Shown: positions 13,601 through 23,992 of the stretch, one piece after another
Numbering within the stretch: position 1 is the first letter of the stretch
Layout of the letters: every line of letters starts with the position of its first letter
Source of the DNA: Ulota crispa
Taxonomy: Eukaryota > Streptophyta > Bryopsida > Orthotrichales > Orthotrichaceae
DNA length: 64,000 bases
Reading direction: 5' to 3'
NCBI GenBank assembly: GCA_963920765.1
Contig: OY987250.1
Span: 13,260,409 to 13,324,408 of the forward strand
Made by a program: the position numbers and the translations under genes
Notes under the pieces: model-generated
What the model saw: the letters and a program-made list of their open reading frames with translations, nothing else
Database searches by the model: none
What the model was told of the DNA's origin: nothing

Positions 13601-14274
13601 CAAGTACAAATTGTTTGAAAATTTGGGAAAAGAGGAGACTTGCTGGCGACATCCCCAATGCACGGTTCAAGTAGAAATGGTTTGAATTTTTTTGAGAGAG
13701 AGGTGACTTGCTGGCGACATCCCCAATGCACCATTCAAGTAAAACTTGTTTGAAAATTTGCGAAAGAGAGATTTGCTGGCGACATCACCGATGCACCGTT
13801 CAAGTGGAAATTTGTTTGAAAATTTGAAAAAAGAGGAGATTTGCTGGCGACATCACCGATGCACCATTCAAGTGGAAATGGTTTGAAATTTTTTGAGAGA
13901 GAGAGAAAGGGAGAAAGAGAGAGAGACTTACTGGCGACGATCCTTCGATTGGGAGCGTGCACAACAGTAGGTGGATCTTGACCCTTCTCGAACTGGATGG
14001 GCCCCGTCACCACGGAATTCACTCCGCCATTTTTCCCCGCCTCGTCGACCGCAGCACACGTCGTCGTCGCCGCCCTAGAATTACGACCAAAATCACACTT
14101 TTGAAGAGCGGCATTACCTGCGCGGACACCGAGAGAACCGGCATGGAAGCACGAATGAAGCTGCGATTGCAATCGCTCTCCTTGTTTGTTGTTGTTGTTA
14201 TTGTTGATACTCGCAGCAGAAGACAACCATACGACCGGCGAGGCGACTGCCAAGCTCGCTGCTGCTGCTGCCAT
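4631..14274 (-). CDS. SLP1: Shewanella-like PPP-family protein phosphatase, chloroplast SLP1 type (9 exons)
   Basis: Metallo-dependent protein phosphatase of the PPP family, predicted to act in plastids. Exons in coding order: 14274-13932, 13235-13135, 12186-12073, 11908-11690, 10885-10750, 9817-9642, 6982-6894, 5502-5433 and 4753-4631. All junctions are GT-AG and keep phase, giving about 456 residues. The N-terminal ~110 residues are Ala/Ser-rich with an Asn run and look like a transit peptide. Metal and phosphate motifs are all present: VAIGDLHGD (about 113-121), VGDVLDRG (153-160), LGNHET (188-193), FAHGG (295-299) and VGHTPQ (382-387). WRIDVGMSSG in exon 8 is the family's C-terminal signature. 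The start at 14274 was chosen because it opens an Ala-rich targeting sequence; in-frame ATGs at 14436, 14568 and 14628 could extend it. The family assignment is strong and the exact start is not. Confidence 0.93.
5632..5988. mobile_element. Tourist/Harbinger-like MITE 1 of a three-element chain (SLP1 intron 7)
   Basis: Bounded by TTA at 5632-5634 and 5986-5988. The left end reads GAGCATCTCCTGCAG and the right end, inverted, GGGCATCTCTTGCAA. It shares its right TTA with the next element. A 3-bp TTA target duplication is characteristic of PIF/Harbinger elements. Confidence 0.7.
5986..6427. mobile_element. Tourist/Harbinger-like MITE 2 of the chain (SLP1 intron 7)
   Basis: Starts TTA-GGGCATCCCCAATC and ends GATTGGGGATGCTC-TTA, a clean terminal inverted repeat. 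Both boundary TTAs are shared with neighbouring elements. No coding capacity. Confidence 0.72.
6425..6810. mobile_element. Tourist/Harbinger-like MITE 3 of the chain (SLP1 intron 7)
   Basis: Starts TTA-GGGCACTCTCAATCTAG and ends CTAGATTGAGGATGCTC-TTA. With the two preceding elements it occupies about 1.18 kb of the 1.39-kb intron 7. Confidence 0.72.
7825..8041. mobile_element. Foldback MITE with CACTAGTAGAAAATT ends (SLP1 intron 6)
   Basis: Nearly the whole element is an inverted repeat of about 75 bp per arm. It begins CACTAGTAGAAAATTG and ends with the complement. The CACTA-type terminus suggests a CACTA/EnSpm-derived MITE, but I see no convincing target duplication, so the superfamily is tentative. 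Confidence 0.65.
8852..9503. mobile_element. TTAA-bounded element, family A copy 2 (SLP1 intron 6)
   Basis: TTAACCCCTAAATGCCCAAG at the left and CTTGGGCATTTAGGGGTTAA at the right form a 20-bp terminal inverted repeat flush with TTAA. The interior is the reverse complement of the other family A copies. About 652 bp with no ORF of note. Confidence 0.82.
9893..10112. repeat. Dispersed repeat also found at 48262-48470 (SLP1 intron 5)
   Basis: Begins AGAGCATCTCTAGCC and contains GTCATTTGACCATTCAT. A similar block near 48.3-48.5 kb has GTCATTTGACAATTTAT and the same downstream GAAGGGTCATTGCTT. The start resembles the Tourist-like termini in intron 7, but I could not define the right end. Confidence 0.45.
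10365..10684. mobile_element. Mutator-type MITE, family MULE-1 copy 1 (SLP1 intron 5)
   Basis: Long terminal inverted repeats (over 100 bp per arm) carrying GGTATTTGTGTAATTTCTGA and its complement. Ends are CAGAAAATTTTATGGA and the complement of GGGAAACTTTCATGGA. The flanks TAGAGAGTA and TAAAAAGTA match at 7 of 9 positions, consistent with an old 9-bp target duplication. It lies about 65 bp from exon 5. Confidence 0.8.
10993..11304. mobile_element. MITE with TACACTAAATAGTGCATTTA ends, copy 1 (SLP1 intron 4)
   Basis: A terminal inverted repeat of about 27 bp runs from TACACTAAATAGTGCATTTA to its exact complement at 11304. About 312 bp. Diverged copies sit at 48475-48777 and 54891-55185. The target duplication is not clear, so no superfamily is assigned. 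Confidence 0.78.
12275..12508. mobile_element. TTAA-bounded element, family C-like (SLP1 intron 2)
   Basis: The right end, inverted, reads TTAACCCTTAAACGACCAT. The left end reads TTAAACATTAAACGACCAG. About 234 bp. The terminus resembles the right end of the element at 37698-38111. Confidence 0.6.
12979..13004. repeat. Poly-T tract (26 T)
   Basis: An uninterrupted homopolymer in SLP1 intron 2. It could be the poly(A) end of an inserted retroelement on the minus strand, but no element body is recognisable. Confidence 0.6.
13377..13931. repeat. 63-70 bp minisatellite in SLP1 intron 1 that repeats the splice-donor context
   Basis: Eight units spaced 63, 70, 69, 67, 67, 66 and 67 bp apart, anchored on GCGACATC at about 13377, 13440, 13510, 13579, 13646, 13713, 13779 and 13846. 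The real exon-1 boundary follows at about 13934. On the coding strand each complete unit holds GTCGCC(A/T)GCAA(G/A)T followed by a CT-rich run, TTTTCAAAC and a (C/T)TTGAA(C/T)(G/T)GTGCAT block; the two outer units are the most diverged. The real donor is GTCGCCA|GTAAGT, so the units look like duplicated, mutated donor regions. Confidence 0.88.
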
Positions 14275-15031
14275 TGCAAACAGCGTCAGTGCCGAGATTG
14301 CTGCGCAGCGATTGCAGGTGCGGCCATGACGCGGAGCAGCGTGCGGATGCAACAGGATTCGGTTGCGAGGAAGAGGAAGAGGATTACGAGAGAGTTGGGG
14401 AGGGGAGGTGCTACACCAGGCATGGCTGTGCTCCATCCATAGCCATAGCCAGGCCAGGCACGGCACGACAAAGGGGCCTCTGGGGGGAAGAAAAGTGCGA
14501 AAAGGGAAAGCATGGTGACGGTTGCCTGTTGCAGCCGAGCTCCCAGCTTGGCCACGCCGTCTCTCCATTTGGTTGGTTTTGTACATGTACCGCGGCGGTA
14601 CATGATGGAACGAACAAGTGGCAGTCACTCATTGGATAAGGAGAGGCATGTTCTTTTTCATCACCACTACAGTTCATTAATTATGGTATTTAGTGGTATG
14701 TTACCAATAGTTTTACATGCATTCTTACTTCCATAACATTCAGTAGCACTAGTAAAGGTTACCCTTTTTTCAAGAGAATAGTGTGGAATATTCCACACCC
14801 TTCTTTAGCTATGGGGACACTTGGTTGAATTTGTCAGAGTTTATGAAAGGGAGGCTTAATTTGATGCACACACGTCAAGGGGCTAGACAAGTCAGAAAAT
14901 TTTAAAAAAATAAAAAATAAAAAATAAATAAAATTGTCAAGATGAAGTTAGTGGATGATACCTAAAGAGAGGAAAAGGCAGCCTCTCTTCAAGCTACTGA
15001 ATGTTATGTTCACTCACTCTAAATTTCAACT
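14275..15031. other. Upstream region of the SLP1-type phosphatase
   Basis: Should hold the 5' UTR and promoter of the minus-strand phosphatase. The first ~350 bp stay open in the coding frame with alternative ATGs, then the sequence turns AT-rich. I could not place a TATA box with confidence. Confidence 0.4.
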
Positions 15032-15346
15032 AAGGTATGTACACCCATAAGTATTAAATTAAGGGTTTTGAACATGATGAGTATCAATAAGCAGCTAACA
15101 AACTGCAAGATCCTGTTAGGAACAAAAAAATAATAAGTTTACACTTTCAAATGTATTATTTGGATACTGTGAGAATAAGTTATGAATTTTTAAAGAGCAA
15201 AGTGCCATTGCACCCATAATCAACACTAAGGTTTCATGCTCACATGTTGTACATCCTTGTCATTACATCTATTCACTTCCATAAATTTTCCAAGATTTTA
15301 GAGGTGACGATTATGGGAACATTGACGCTTATGAGTGTTTCTACCT
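15032..15346. mobile_element. GGTAGCAACACC-type MITE, copy 1
   Basis: About 315 bp, collinear with 20809-21103 and inverted relative to 44520-44858. Shared landmarks include AAGGGTTTTGAACATGAT and CATCTATTCACTTCCATA. The ends here are diverged. No coding capacity. Confidence 0.7.
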
Positions 15347-15500
15347 TCAGGTAGAAACACCATAAACGGTTACTCCCCAATAATGTACACTATTCTAAAA
15401 CCAACAAGAGTTGGATTTGAAAAAGGTTTCAATAAGATGCTATTTCCTTGCATTTGATTGGTTCAAACTTGTTTCGGAACAAGGTTCTAGAAGTAGCCAT

Positions 15501-16434
15501 TTAACCCCTAAAGAACTATTGTCCCTTCAAGGGACAAGTGGGAGTTCGGGCATGTACCTTTGAATAAGCTACTTTGTGTAGTTTTTTGAAACTTTTATTG
15601 AAGGTGGGGAATCCAAAAATCTACGTGGGCATCTAATTTTTTCCTCATTCTAACAATTATTGAAGAAGTTACGCAAGAATTTCTGAAAAGTTGGGGAGGA
15701 CTGCCCGCTTGGGCAGCCCAAAAACTTCTTTAAAATCAGTTTTTTTAAAAATAAAAATTTGAAATTGGTTCTTTAGATTCTTTCTATTCATGAGAAGCTT
15801 TGAATCATTCAATTTCAATCAATGAGATCAAAGTTATGAGGAGTTTTTGTTTGCGGGCAATTATGGAATCTCTACTCTAAAATATACTTTGAAGTCCTTT
15901 ATTTTACTCAATTTTTATTATTTTGGAAAAAAATTAAAACCAAATGATGTAGATTGTTTACCACAACATTATGACCATTAGGATTTGCATTTTTCATTTT
16001 AATAATTAAATTCTTAACAATTTAGTGATTTGACTCATTCTCTACTTCATTTTACTTATTGATTTTTCCTATGTGTTGTGTAGTTCCAATTGATTTGAAA
16101 AATCTCTCACACACAGCTAACTTGATCTCCTACATGGGAAAAATAAAGAGCAAAGTTGCATAGAGCAATTATTTTCATTTAAGAATGGTCAAAGGCTTCT
16201 AAAATTTTGCGGCAAAATGAAAAAAAACTTTTCTTTTCACTTTAGATGTAAATATCTCACTCATGTCCATCCAGAATGACCTGATTTTTTCCACAAGTAC
16301 CTAATCTAGTCTAGGGCAAGATCCTACGGTTGGATTTCCCAAATTTTCAAAAAAAATTACCTTCTTACTAACCCCCCAAAAGTGGCAGTTTTGAGTGATT
16401 TTCACTAAAAAATGGCTCAATCTTGTAGGGTTAC
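15501..16434. mobile_element. TTAA-bounded element, family B copy 1 (nested)
   Basis: Starts TTAACCCCTAAAGAACTATT and ends at a degenerate TGTAGGGTTAC junction. At 934 bp it matches 36183-37114 in length and content, including CTACGTGGGCATCTAATTT and GGGCAGCCCAAAAACTTC. It has landed inside the AATACC-type MITE. Confidence 0.78.
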
Positions 16435-16977
16435 CCCTAAGCGCTCAATTGACCATTTTCTGGTCGCTGCCCGCTTTTTGCAGGTTGCTCATGATGAAAA
16501 AAGAACTTTTTGAAAAAAAACTTTTTTTTTGTAGTAGGAAATCAAGTCTACTTTCCAACTTAACTTGAGTCATGTCAATCCAAGTTAAACTCCACCAAGG
16601 AGAATTTTTCAACAACAAACACTTCAATATTTGCTAGTGTTGTAAAATTTTCTATTTCGGGAAACTAATGATGTTCTCTCCTTTCAAAAGATTGCATTTT
16701 TGAAGTTAGGATAGAGGTTCTACCTTTAACCAATCATACCCAATTTTGACATCTACGAGTAAAATTTGTAATTTTGGTGAATATTAAATGGTAAATGCTT
16801 CTAAATTCATTAAATAAAAATCCAAAACTTTTTTTGAATGTCTAACTATATGAGTAATTACTAAACATCATGATTCATGTTTTCTCTTTTGAAGCAAACT
16901 TCATCAAAATTACATAAGCATTATTTTATATTACATCTATGTTTTGCCCTTACCCCCTTGGGCATTTAGGGGTTAAG
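16431..16977. mobile_element. TTAA-bounded element abutting the family B copy
   Basis: Begins at the decayed TTACCCCTAAGCG junction and ends GGGCATTTAGGGGTTAA. About 547 bp. Its interior does not match families A or C clearly. It shares its left boundary with the preceding element. Confidence 0.6.
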
Positions 16978-17183
16978 GTGCACTTATGAAACAAGAATTG
17001 ATTGAAACCCTAAATCCACATTTATATTTTATAAAATATTCATTCTTGAGTAAAATAATAATAATTTGCACTCTTCCTTTTCCTTGTTTCTTTGCAGATT
17101 GAGCTTAATTTCTCAAGAAATCCCCTATATCTTACAGGCTAAAGTTGCTTATTTTAACTGTTTATGGCAATTCTACCTTAGTA

Positions 17184-18538
17184 AGGTGCTACCTTATTTA
17201 ATTTTAGAAGTTTACCTATAAAATAAACTACAACTGCTAATCCCTTGAAAATTCTTGAAAGCATGTAAAGAATAATTTGCAATTAGCAACTACTTTGTAA
17301 ATTTAATAAGTTTTATTTTAAAGAGGTTAGTGGTGGCCAACTCAACACAAAAGAGTCAATGGGAAGTTCAATTTCTCAGCTTTGTGTAAACCCCTTTCTT
17401 GTATGTAGCCCATAAATGAAAAATTTCAAATTTCCAAGTGGAAAAATATGCAAAAATACATAAATTTACCACAAGTAGTTTAAATTTGAAAATTCTAGAT
17501 TTTCATTTGCATCCAACTCTAAAATAATCTAGGTGGGTAGAAGAAGATAAAATTGACCAACTAAATCATAAGGGCAAGCTCTTTTTAAATTCTTGTTAGA
17601 AAATACTGAGACTTTTCAAATCCAGATTCAAATATTGGAAAAGATGGGATTTGTTAGAAGGCAAGAAGATCAACTCAAGATGGACTCTGACTTGTAGCAT
17701 GGGCAACACCCTTGTTTGTTGGTGGTTGCAAATTGATTTGTAAACGCAATACACATTTTATTAAAAATATTATTTTAATTTGTATCTTGTCACTTCAAGA
17801 AAATTTATTTGATTGATTATAATGATAAATTTTGAGTTTACATCATGTATTAAGATTATAAGGTATTTAGACCTAACTATTTGTTGCATACTTGTATGTA
17901 AGATAAAGCAATACATTTAAAAAGTCATTTCAATGTGCCTATAAGTCTTCGTACACATTAGAGTTTTCTACCATTCTAAATATGAGTGAGACTGGTTAGA
18001 AATCAAATGGCCTTTTCTCAGTAAGAGAACTAGTGCATAAATTAATTTTTTAATTCTTTATCTAGATGTTAAATCCTTAATGGCGTGTGCATCCCATAAT
18101 TGTATGGAACTTGGTTTAACAAATTTGTGGATTTCAATATTTAGTTTGCTTAATATTTTGAAATGATCTTAGTTTATACATCAATACTCAAAATTAAATT
18201 TTTTGGAGATTCCTTAGATTTTTGCAATTGCAATTTTTATTGTGAGAATTTCAATCATAAAATAATAGATGATTTTTATAACCTAACATTTATTAAAATA
18301 AGTTTTTATAATTTTTTCAATCAATTACTCCCAACCCTTGCTATTATTAAAATCTCTAAGTATTCTTCCACAAATACATTGGTTTTCTTTATGCTTTTCT
18401 GTACTTACTAATTTTTGAAAAAATCATCATATCAAAAGATTTTTTAATTTAACTTACTGAAATTAATCAAAATGTCTACTATTTAGTTATAGTAAAGCTA
18501 AATATTAGCTTAGTGGTAGTTTGATTTGAAAGTCATCT
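17184..18538. other. AT-rich intergenic DNA, nothing recognised
   Basis: Only short ORFs of low-complexity composition, no splice-supported exons and no repeat I can pair within the window. Confidence 0.55.
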
Positions 18539-19179
18539 TTAACCCCTAAATGCTTGAGGCACCAAATTTTGGTGTCGACAATACTTTGAAGTCCAATAAA
18601 TCTAACTAAGTTGCTATTTTTAGTAGTTTGTATTTTGGATTTATTCTTTGTGAAGTCTAGTTTTAGGATCAAATATCTGATTTTGAAAATGATTGATTAT
18701 GAGTTTTCTATTCAAGCTTTTGTGCAAGAGTCTTGACTTTCTTTAATGTTGAGAGCTCTTGGAAATGAGCCTCAAATACACTAGATCTTGGAGAAAAATT
18801 TATACCAAAAACTCATTTGAAAAAACTGCGGAAGAGATTTAGAAAGCTATTAAGTGATTAGGGTTATGTATGTAATTTCCTTTATTTCTACATTTTTTTG
18901 GTGACCATTTTTTTAGATCCAACATGTGAAAAGAGGATTGAAAGGCTTCAAGTCATTTTTGTAGTTTTGACACCCTCATGATCAAACATTATAATCTTTC
19001 AATCCATAAGTATTATTACTATGTTTTCTTTTTGTATGTGACCTCTAACATATCTAGTTTGAACTTGTACGATTACAATTTAAAAAAAATTAATGCAACT
19101 TATTAAAATGTTGCTTTTTTGCTTAGTTTGAATCAACTTCCTAGAAGCTCAAAAAAGGCCTCAAGCATTTAGGGGTTAA
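18539..19179. mobile_element. TTAA-bounded element, family A copy 3
   Basis: TTAACCCCTAAATGCTTGAG at the left and CTCAAGCATTTAGGGGTTAA at the right are exact inverted complements. 641 bp. The interior is collinear with the other family A copies. Confidence 0.85.
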
Positions 19180-20590
19180 GGATGTTTGAGATTTAACAAA
19201 GTAAATTTTTGTTTGATAAAGGTTGTGGCAACTCTCCACTACTACTTGCACAGGAACTAAAATTCTAAAATCAATGAATGTTCTTAGTTATATTTACTAA
19301 TTCATAACAATAATACAATCATATGTTTCTACAAAATCTATTGGAATCATTTGTAAGCAACATACAGCAACACACAATGAAAATGTAACATCAAATCTTG
19401 TATACAATTTGCAAATCCAAATTGAACTTAGATACAATGTTTAAATCTCGGGGAGGTCACTCTCCAGTTTGTAGTAAACTACGTGAGATAAAAAATAGGG
19501 TCAATTTTATTCATTGGAGGTAAATTTTATATTTTTGTTAGAAATACCATAGCACCAAAAATATATCTACTACTTCATTATATGTAAAATAGGGTGATGA
19601 ATAATGCCTTCATTTTAGAATTCCGTAGAAAAAAAACAGGGTAGGAAACATAGGATCCTCTAGAAAGTGTTTAGTAAGATGAGTTTGATCATTATTGTTT
19701 GACAAGTTTTAATGAAAATTTAAGTATGTTATGTTCAAGTTTTGAAAAGAATGGAGGGAAATTTGTTCAAAATTACTTCAACTACTAGGTTGGAGCATGC
19801 AAGCTTGTGTGTGATGTGGGATTGTGATAGGTTCTTTGCTTAAGCTTTTGTGTGGTAGGGGAGTGTAATTGGTTGTTTGCATAAAATTGTGCGTGGTGTG
19901 GGAGTGAATGGTTATTTGCTTCAGCTTCATAATTTTTGCGACTTTTTCTCATTCAAAGGTGTTTTTTGTAATTCAAATGCTTGTAAGGGCCAAAGTCTTC
20001 TATAAACCCATTATATACACATAATTTCTTCTTAAGATACTTTTGTGTTTGAACAAAAAATAGGGTTTGAAAAATTATGTCATATAGTATAACCATTTAG
20101 AAATAAGCAAAGGGTACCCTAAAATACACTAAAGTAGCTTTTTATCTAATGAAAGGGAGGAAAAAGTTACCTTAAAAATCTAAATACCCCCCATTTAATT
20201 ACCCCATTATTGCAAGTGGTATCCAATCATAAAAGAGTGTGACCCCCTTGAGGTTTAATTATGTAGTGATGGCAAATGGTCCTCAATGAATCAACGCCTA
20301 AAAGTCCTCAAATTACATTGAAAAAGAAAAAGAAAAAAGTTGGAGAACTTGGTTTGACTCATGGAATTAATAATAAAAAAATTAGCATCATCTTTCTGTC
20401 TCTTTTTACTAAATACATCTTTAAAAAACAATATTTTGTTCAATACTTTAGTGTCCACTACATTATCAAAACAATTGTGAACATCTCTACCCTAAACACT
20501 TCAAAGGGTGTAAAATGAAAAGTACAAAAAAAGAGTCAAAACTACATTCCTCTAATGAGAGATGATACACATGGATTCTCACTTTTCCCT
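19180..20590. other. AT-rich intergenic DNA with a short tandem repeat
   Basis: No gene seen. At about 19802-19927 three diverged ~42-bp units repeat the pattern TTGTGTGTGATGTGGGA...GGTTCTTTGCTT. Confidence 0.5.
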
Positions 20591-20804
20591 AAGGTAGGTA
20601 CACCCAATAGTGACCATGTACCTAATGATGTCATTATGTACAAAGTGTGGTTGTTTTAGAACTCAAATCTAGGGACACCAAATATAGCTTATTTTTTATG
20701 ACACAAAAGGTAAGCTATCTATGGTATCAATAGATTTTAGTTCTAAATGACCACCCTTTGTACATAATGCCATTAGGTACATGGTTGATATTGGGTATAC
20801 CTAC
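20591..20804. mobile_element. Foldback element with about 60-bp arms
   Basis: The left arm starts TAGGTAGGTACACCCAATAG and the right arm ends with the near complement TTGGGTATACCTAC. Inner portions such as GTACATAATG also pair. About 214 bp, no coding capacity, abutting the next MITE. Confidence 0.65.
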
Positions 20805-20808
20805 ATGA

Positions 20809-21103
20809 AGGTAGCAACATCCATAACCTTCAAATTAAGGGTTTTGAACATGATAATAGTTAATAAACATCTAGCAAATTATAGCATCCTACTAGCAAGA
20901 GAAAAATGATAAGTTTGCACTTTCCAATATATTATTTGGATATTATGAGAATAAGTTGTGAATTTTTAAAGAGCCGACTCCAATTGCACCTAATACCAAC
21001 ACTAAGGTTTCATGTTCACATGTTATACATTCTTGTAATTACATCTATTCACTTCCATAGATTTTCCAAGATTTTAGAGGTGATGGTTATGGGTGCTGCT
21101 ACA
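20809..21103. mobile_element. GGTAGCAACACC-type MITE, copy 2
   Basis: The left end reads AGGTAGCAACATCCATAACC and the right end is the complement of GTAGCAGCACCCATAACC. The interior is collinear with 15032-15346. About 295 bp. Confidence 0.78.
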
Positions 21104-21219
21104 TTAATGCAAGCACATAAGAATGCAAACATGTAAGGGAAGAATGGATAAAATCATCAATGTCAACACATTCATCCATTAAACTTACTAATACTAGCAA
21201 GTTTCATCCAAATTTTTGG

Positions 21220-22140
21220 TTAACCCCTAAAGGACCAAGCAAAGTTTTCACCAAAAACTCTTCAAAGTTGCCATTTTTAGAGCATTGACCAAATTTGAAA
21301 ACAAAAACATTTTATGCATATGTGACCGTGGGGTCTTGTAGAAGAATGGTTTTAGAAGATGTGGAAATTTTTTTAGAGTTTTCCATCATGTGGATTGGAA
21401 GTTAGAATGGTTTGAATATTCAAAAACGTCTTGTGAAAAACTGGGCAGCTACCCTTCAAAAGGTGAAATTCCTAAGGAAAAAAGGCCATGTGGGTGGTGC
21501 TTCTCTAAATTCCTTATTCCACCTAAGTAAACTACATGTCAAAAAAGTTTCAAATCATTTGGAGTTGTATAACATATGGAAAAAAATTAGTAAGTAAAAA
21601 GAAGTAAAGAATGATTAAAAACATTAAATTGTTATGAATTTAATTATGGAAATGAAAAATGCCAATCCCAATGGTCATAATGTTGTCATAAAAAATATTC
21701 ATCCTCTGGTTTTGTTCTTTTTCCAAAAAGTTGAAAATTGAGTAAAATAAAGGACTTCAAAGTTTATTTTGGAGTAGAGAATCCATAACTGCCCGTAAAC
21801 AAAAAATCCTCATAACTTTCATCTCATTGATCCAAACAAAATGGTTTGAAGCTTCCTACATTCACATGAATTTCCTAAACCCATTTAAAAATTTTGTTTT
21901 TGAAAAAAGTGAATTCTAGAAATCTGCACAAGCTGCCCGCTGAACGTAAAAAGCAACATATTAGGCCATAACTTTTTACTCATAATTTTAAATGTCATGA
22001 AATTTAGTGCATATGAAAGGTAAACTTTGTCCCCACATTCTATTAAAATTTCAGCCTAAAATATGAAAAGCTCCAATCATAGGTACCTGCCCGAAATCAC
22101 TATGTTTCTAAAAAAGGGGGTCTAGTCCTTTAGGGGTTAA
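21220..22140. mobile_element. TTAA-bounded element, family B-like copy 2
   Basis: TTAACCCCTAAAGGACCAAG at the left and CTAGTCCTTTAGGGGTTAA at the right. 921 bp. Its first ~200 bp match the truncated copy at 59138-59342. It shares its right TTAA with the next element. Confidence 0.8.
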
Positions 22141-22784
22141 TCCGCAAATGACATTGAGGACCAAATGTGTCCTCAATCAATTTTGAAGTGGAGGAAAACC
22201 ATACCAAATTACTATTTTTAGTAGTTTATATTTTGGAAAAATTCTCTTGAAGTTTAATATTAGCTTCAACAATTAGATCTTGAAACTTATTGACTATTAT
22301 TTTTCTATTCAAAATTATATGCAAGGTGTCCATTGCAATCTTGACCTTTTTAGTGTTGAGGGCTCTTGGGAATGAGCCTCAAATACACTAAATGTTTGAG
22401 AGAAATCTTATTAAAAATTCATTAAAAAAAATCAGAGTAGATTTTGAAAATTCAAATATTGATTTAGGTTACGCATGTTAGGCCCTTTAACCTCATATTT
22501 TTATGGTGACCAACTTCTTAAATTTGACATGTGAAAAGAAGATTGAAAGGCTTCAAATCACTTCCACAATTTTAACACCCTCATGATCAAACATTATAAT
22601 TTTTCAATCCATAAGAGATATTGTTGTGTTTTCTTTCCTAATGTGGTCTCTAACATGCCTAGTTTAATTTCATATGGTTACATCTCAAAAAGAATTGATA
22701 CAACATACCAAAATGTTGGCTTCTTGTTCAAATTAGAAAAAATTCCTACAAGCTCAAGAAATCCCATGTCATTTTTGAGGTTAA
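22137..22784. mobile_element. TTAA-bounded element, family A copy 4, chained to the previous one
   Basis: Starts TTAATCCGCAAATGACATTG, very like the left end at 3649, and ends TTTTTGAGGTTAA. The interior is collinear with 3649-4301. 648 bp. It begins in the same TTAA that ends the family B-like element. Confidence 0.8.
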
Positions 22785-23619
22785 CCTGGAGTTTATTTGG
22801 GAGGGATTTAGTTCATCCATTTTTCCACCCAATTTCTTTAATGATCTAGCAGTCAATGTCAATATGAGGTGAGATTGTGGCAAAATTTTGCCTAAAAAAA
22901 TTTCCTACTTTGATATTGTACAAAAAATATACCCCACATATTGTAAGAGACAAAGAATATGCATTGTGAAAATATAAGAATCTCTTCGTTTATTGGCGTC
23001 CACATTTCTGTATTCGATATCCGACACAATGTCATCCAATTACGCCTAATAGAAAAGCATAACTCCAACTTAAAGTTCACTTGAAATTCAATACATGGCT
23101 ATGATTTGAAACACAGGATTTCTGTAGAACAGAACTTCAACTCATTTTGACCTGTTTCAAAAAAGAAGCCCGTTAAGATACATGCATGTTTTTATACAAT
23201 CAGAGACGTTTATTCTCAGCATATCCAACTTCGTAGAGTCCATTCCACCAATACAAACATCCTGAAGTTCAAGTCTGTTCTCCTAAGATCAGTGTTTTTG
23301 TTTGGGGCGATAAATAGCCAGAAAGCTACAAAAAAAAAAAAAAATTTGAAGAGCCTGAGTGTGCTACGTTAAAATTTGTTAGAATTCACCAATGGAGGGA
23401 CTACTTTTGCCCCTCTTTTCCCACATGTCATCCACAATCATTTGCTTTAGATGTCTTTTTACACTAAAAAGTTGGGGATTGAGTGTGCACTTCATCAAAC
23501 AATAAATGAGAGAAGTCAGATTTGCACCCAAAGAAAAAAGCAATCACCAAATTAGCACCAAACACAAAATTCCAATTTTATCTTAGGCTAAGATAGGAAT
23601 ACCGTAAACCGTTACTCCC
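22785..23619. other. Intergenic DNA, nothing recognised
   Basis: No gene, RNA or paired repeat identified, apart from a short poly-A run near 23330. Confidence 0.5.
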
Positions 23620-23992
23620 TTAGATAGGAATACCATAAATTGTTGCTCCCCAATAATGACGGAGTAGACTGTTTTGAAATCAACAATAAATGACTCTAAA
23701 AAAGATTCTAAAAAAATACTATTTTCTTGCATTTGATTAGTTCACACTTGTTTTGGAACAAGGCTCTAGAGGTAGCCGTTTTAGGTGTAACATATGAAAC
23801 AAGAATAAGTCCAAATGAAGAATCCACATTTATACTGCATAAAATATTCATTCTTGAGGATTTTTTTTTTTTTTTCATTCTTCCCTATCTTTTTTTAAGC
23901 ACAGATTGAGCTCAATTTCTCGAGAAATTCCCCATATCTTACAGGCTAAGTGGCTTATGTCAACGGTTTATGGTATTTCTACCTTATCTAAA
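23620..23992. mobile_element. AATACC-type MITE, copy 2 (uninterrupted)
   Basis: The left end reads TTAGATAGGAATACCATAAA and the right end is the near complement, TTTATGGTATTTCTACC to TTATCTAA. About 373 bp. It supplies the empty-site version of the nested insertion at 15501-16977: at 23774-23788 the same flanks are joined directly. Confidence 0.8.

Larger units (their letters stand above)
15346..17183. mobile_element. AATACC-type MITE, copy 1, split by TTAA-bounded insertions
   Basis: The left part 15346-15500 and right part 16978-17183 are collinear with the uninterrupted copy at 23620-23992. Shared landmarks are CTTGCATTTGATT on the left and AAAATATTCATTCTTGAG and CTTACAGGCTAA on the right. 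The interruption at 15501-16977 is flanked by TTAA on both sides. Confidence 0.8.

Noticed and set aside
13377..13931. CRISPR-like regular repeat array
   Set aside because: Units are contiguous imperfect minisatellite copies with no unique spacers, in a plant intron.
13735..14628. 297-codon minus-strand ORF as a complete protein
   Set aside because: Only the part upstream of the donor at 13931 is coding (SLP1 exon 1); the rest reads into the intron 1 minisatellite.
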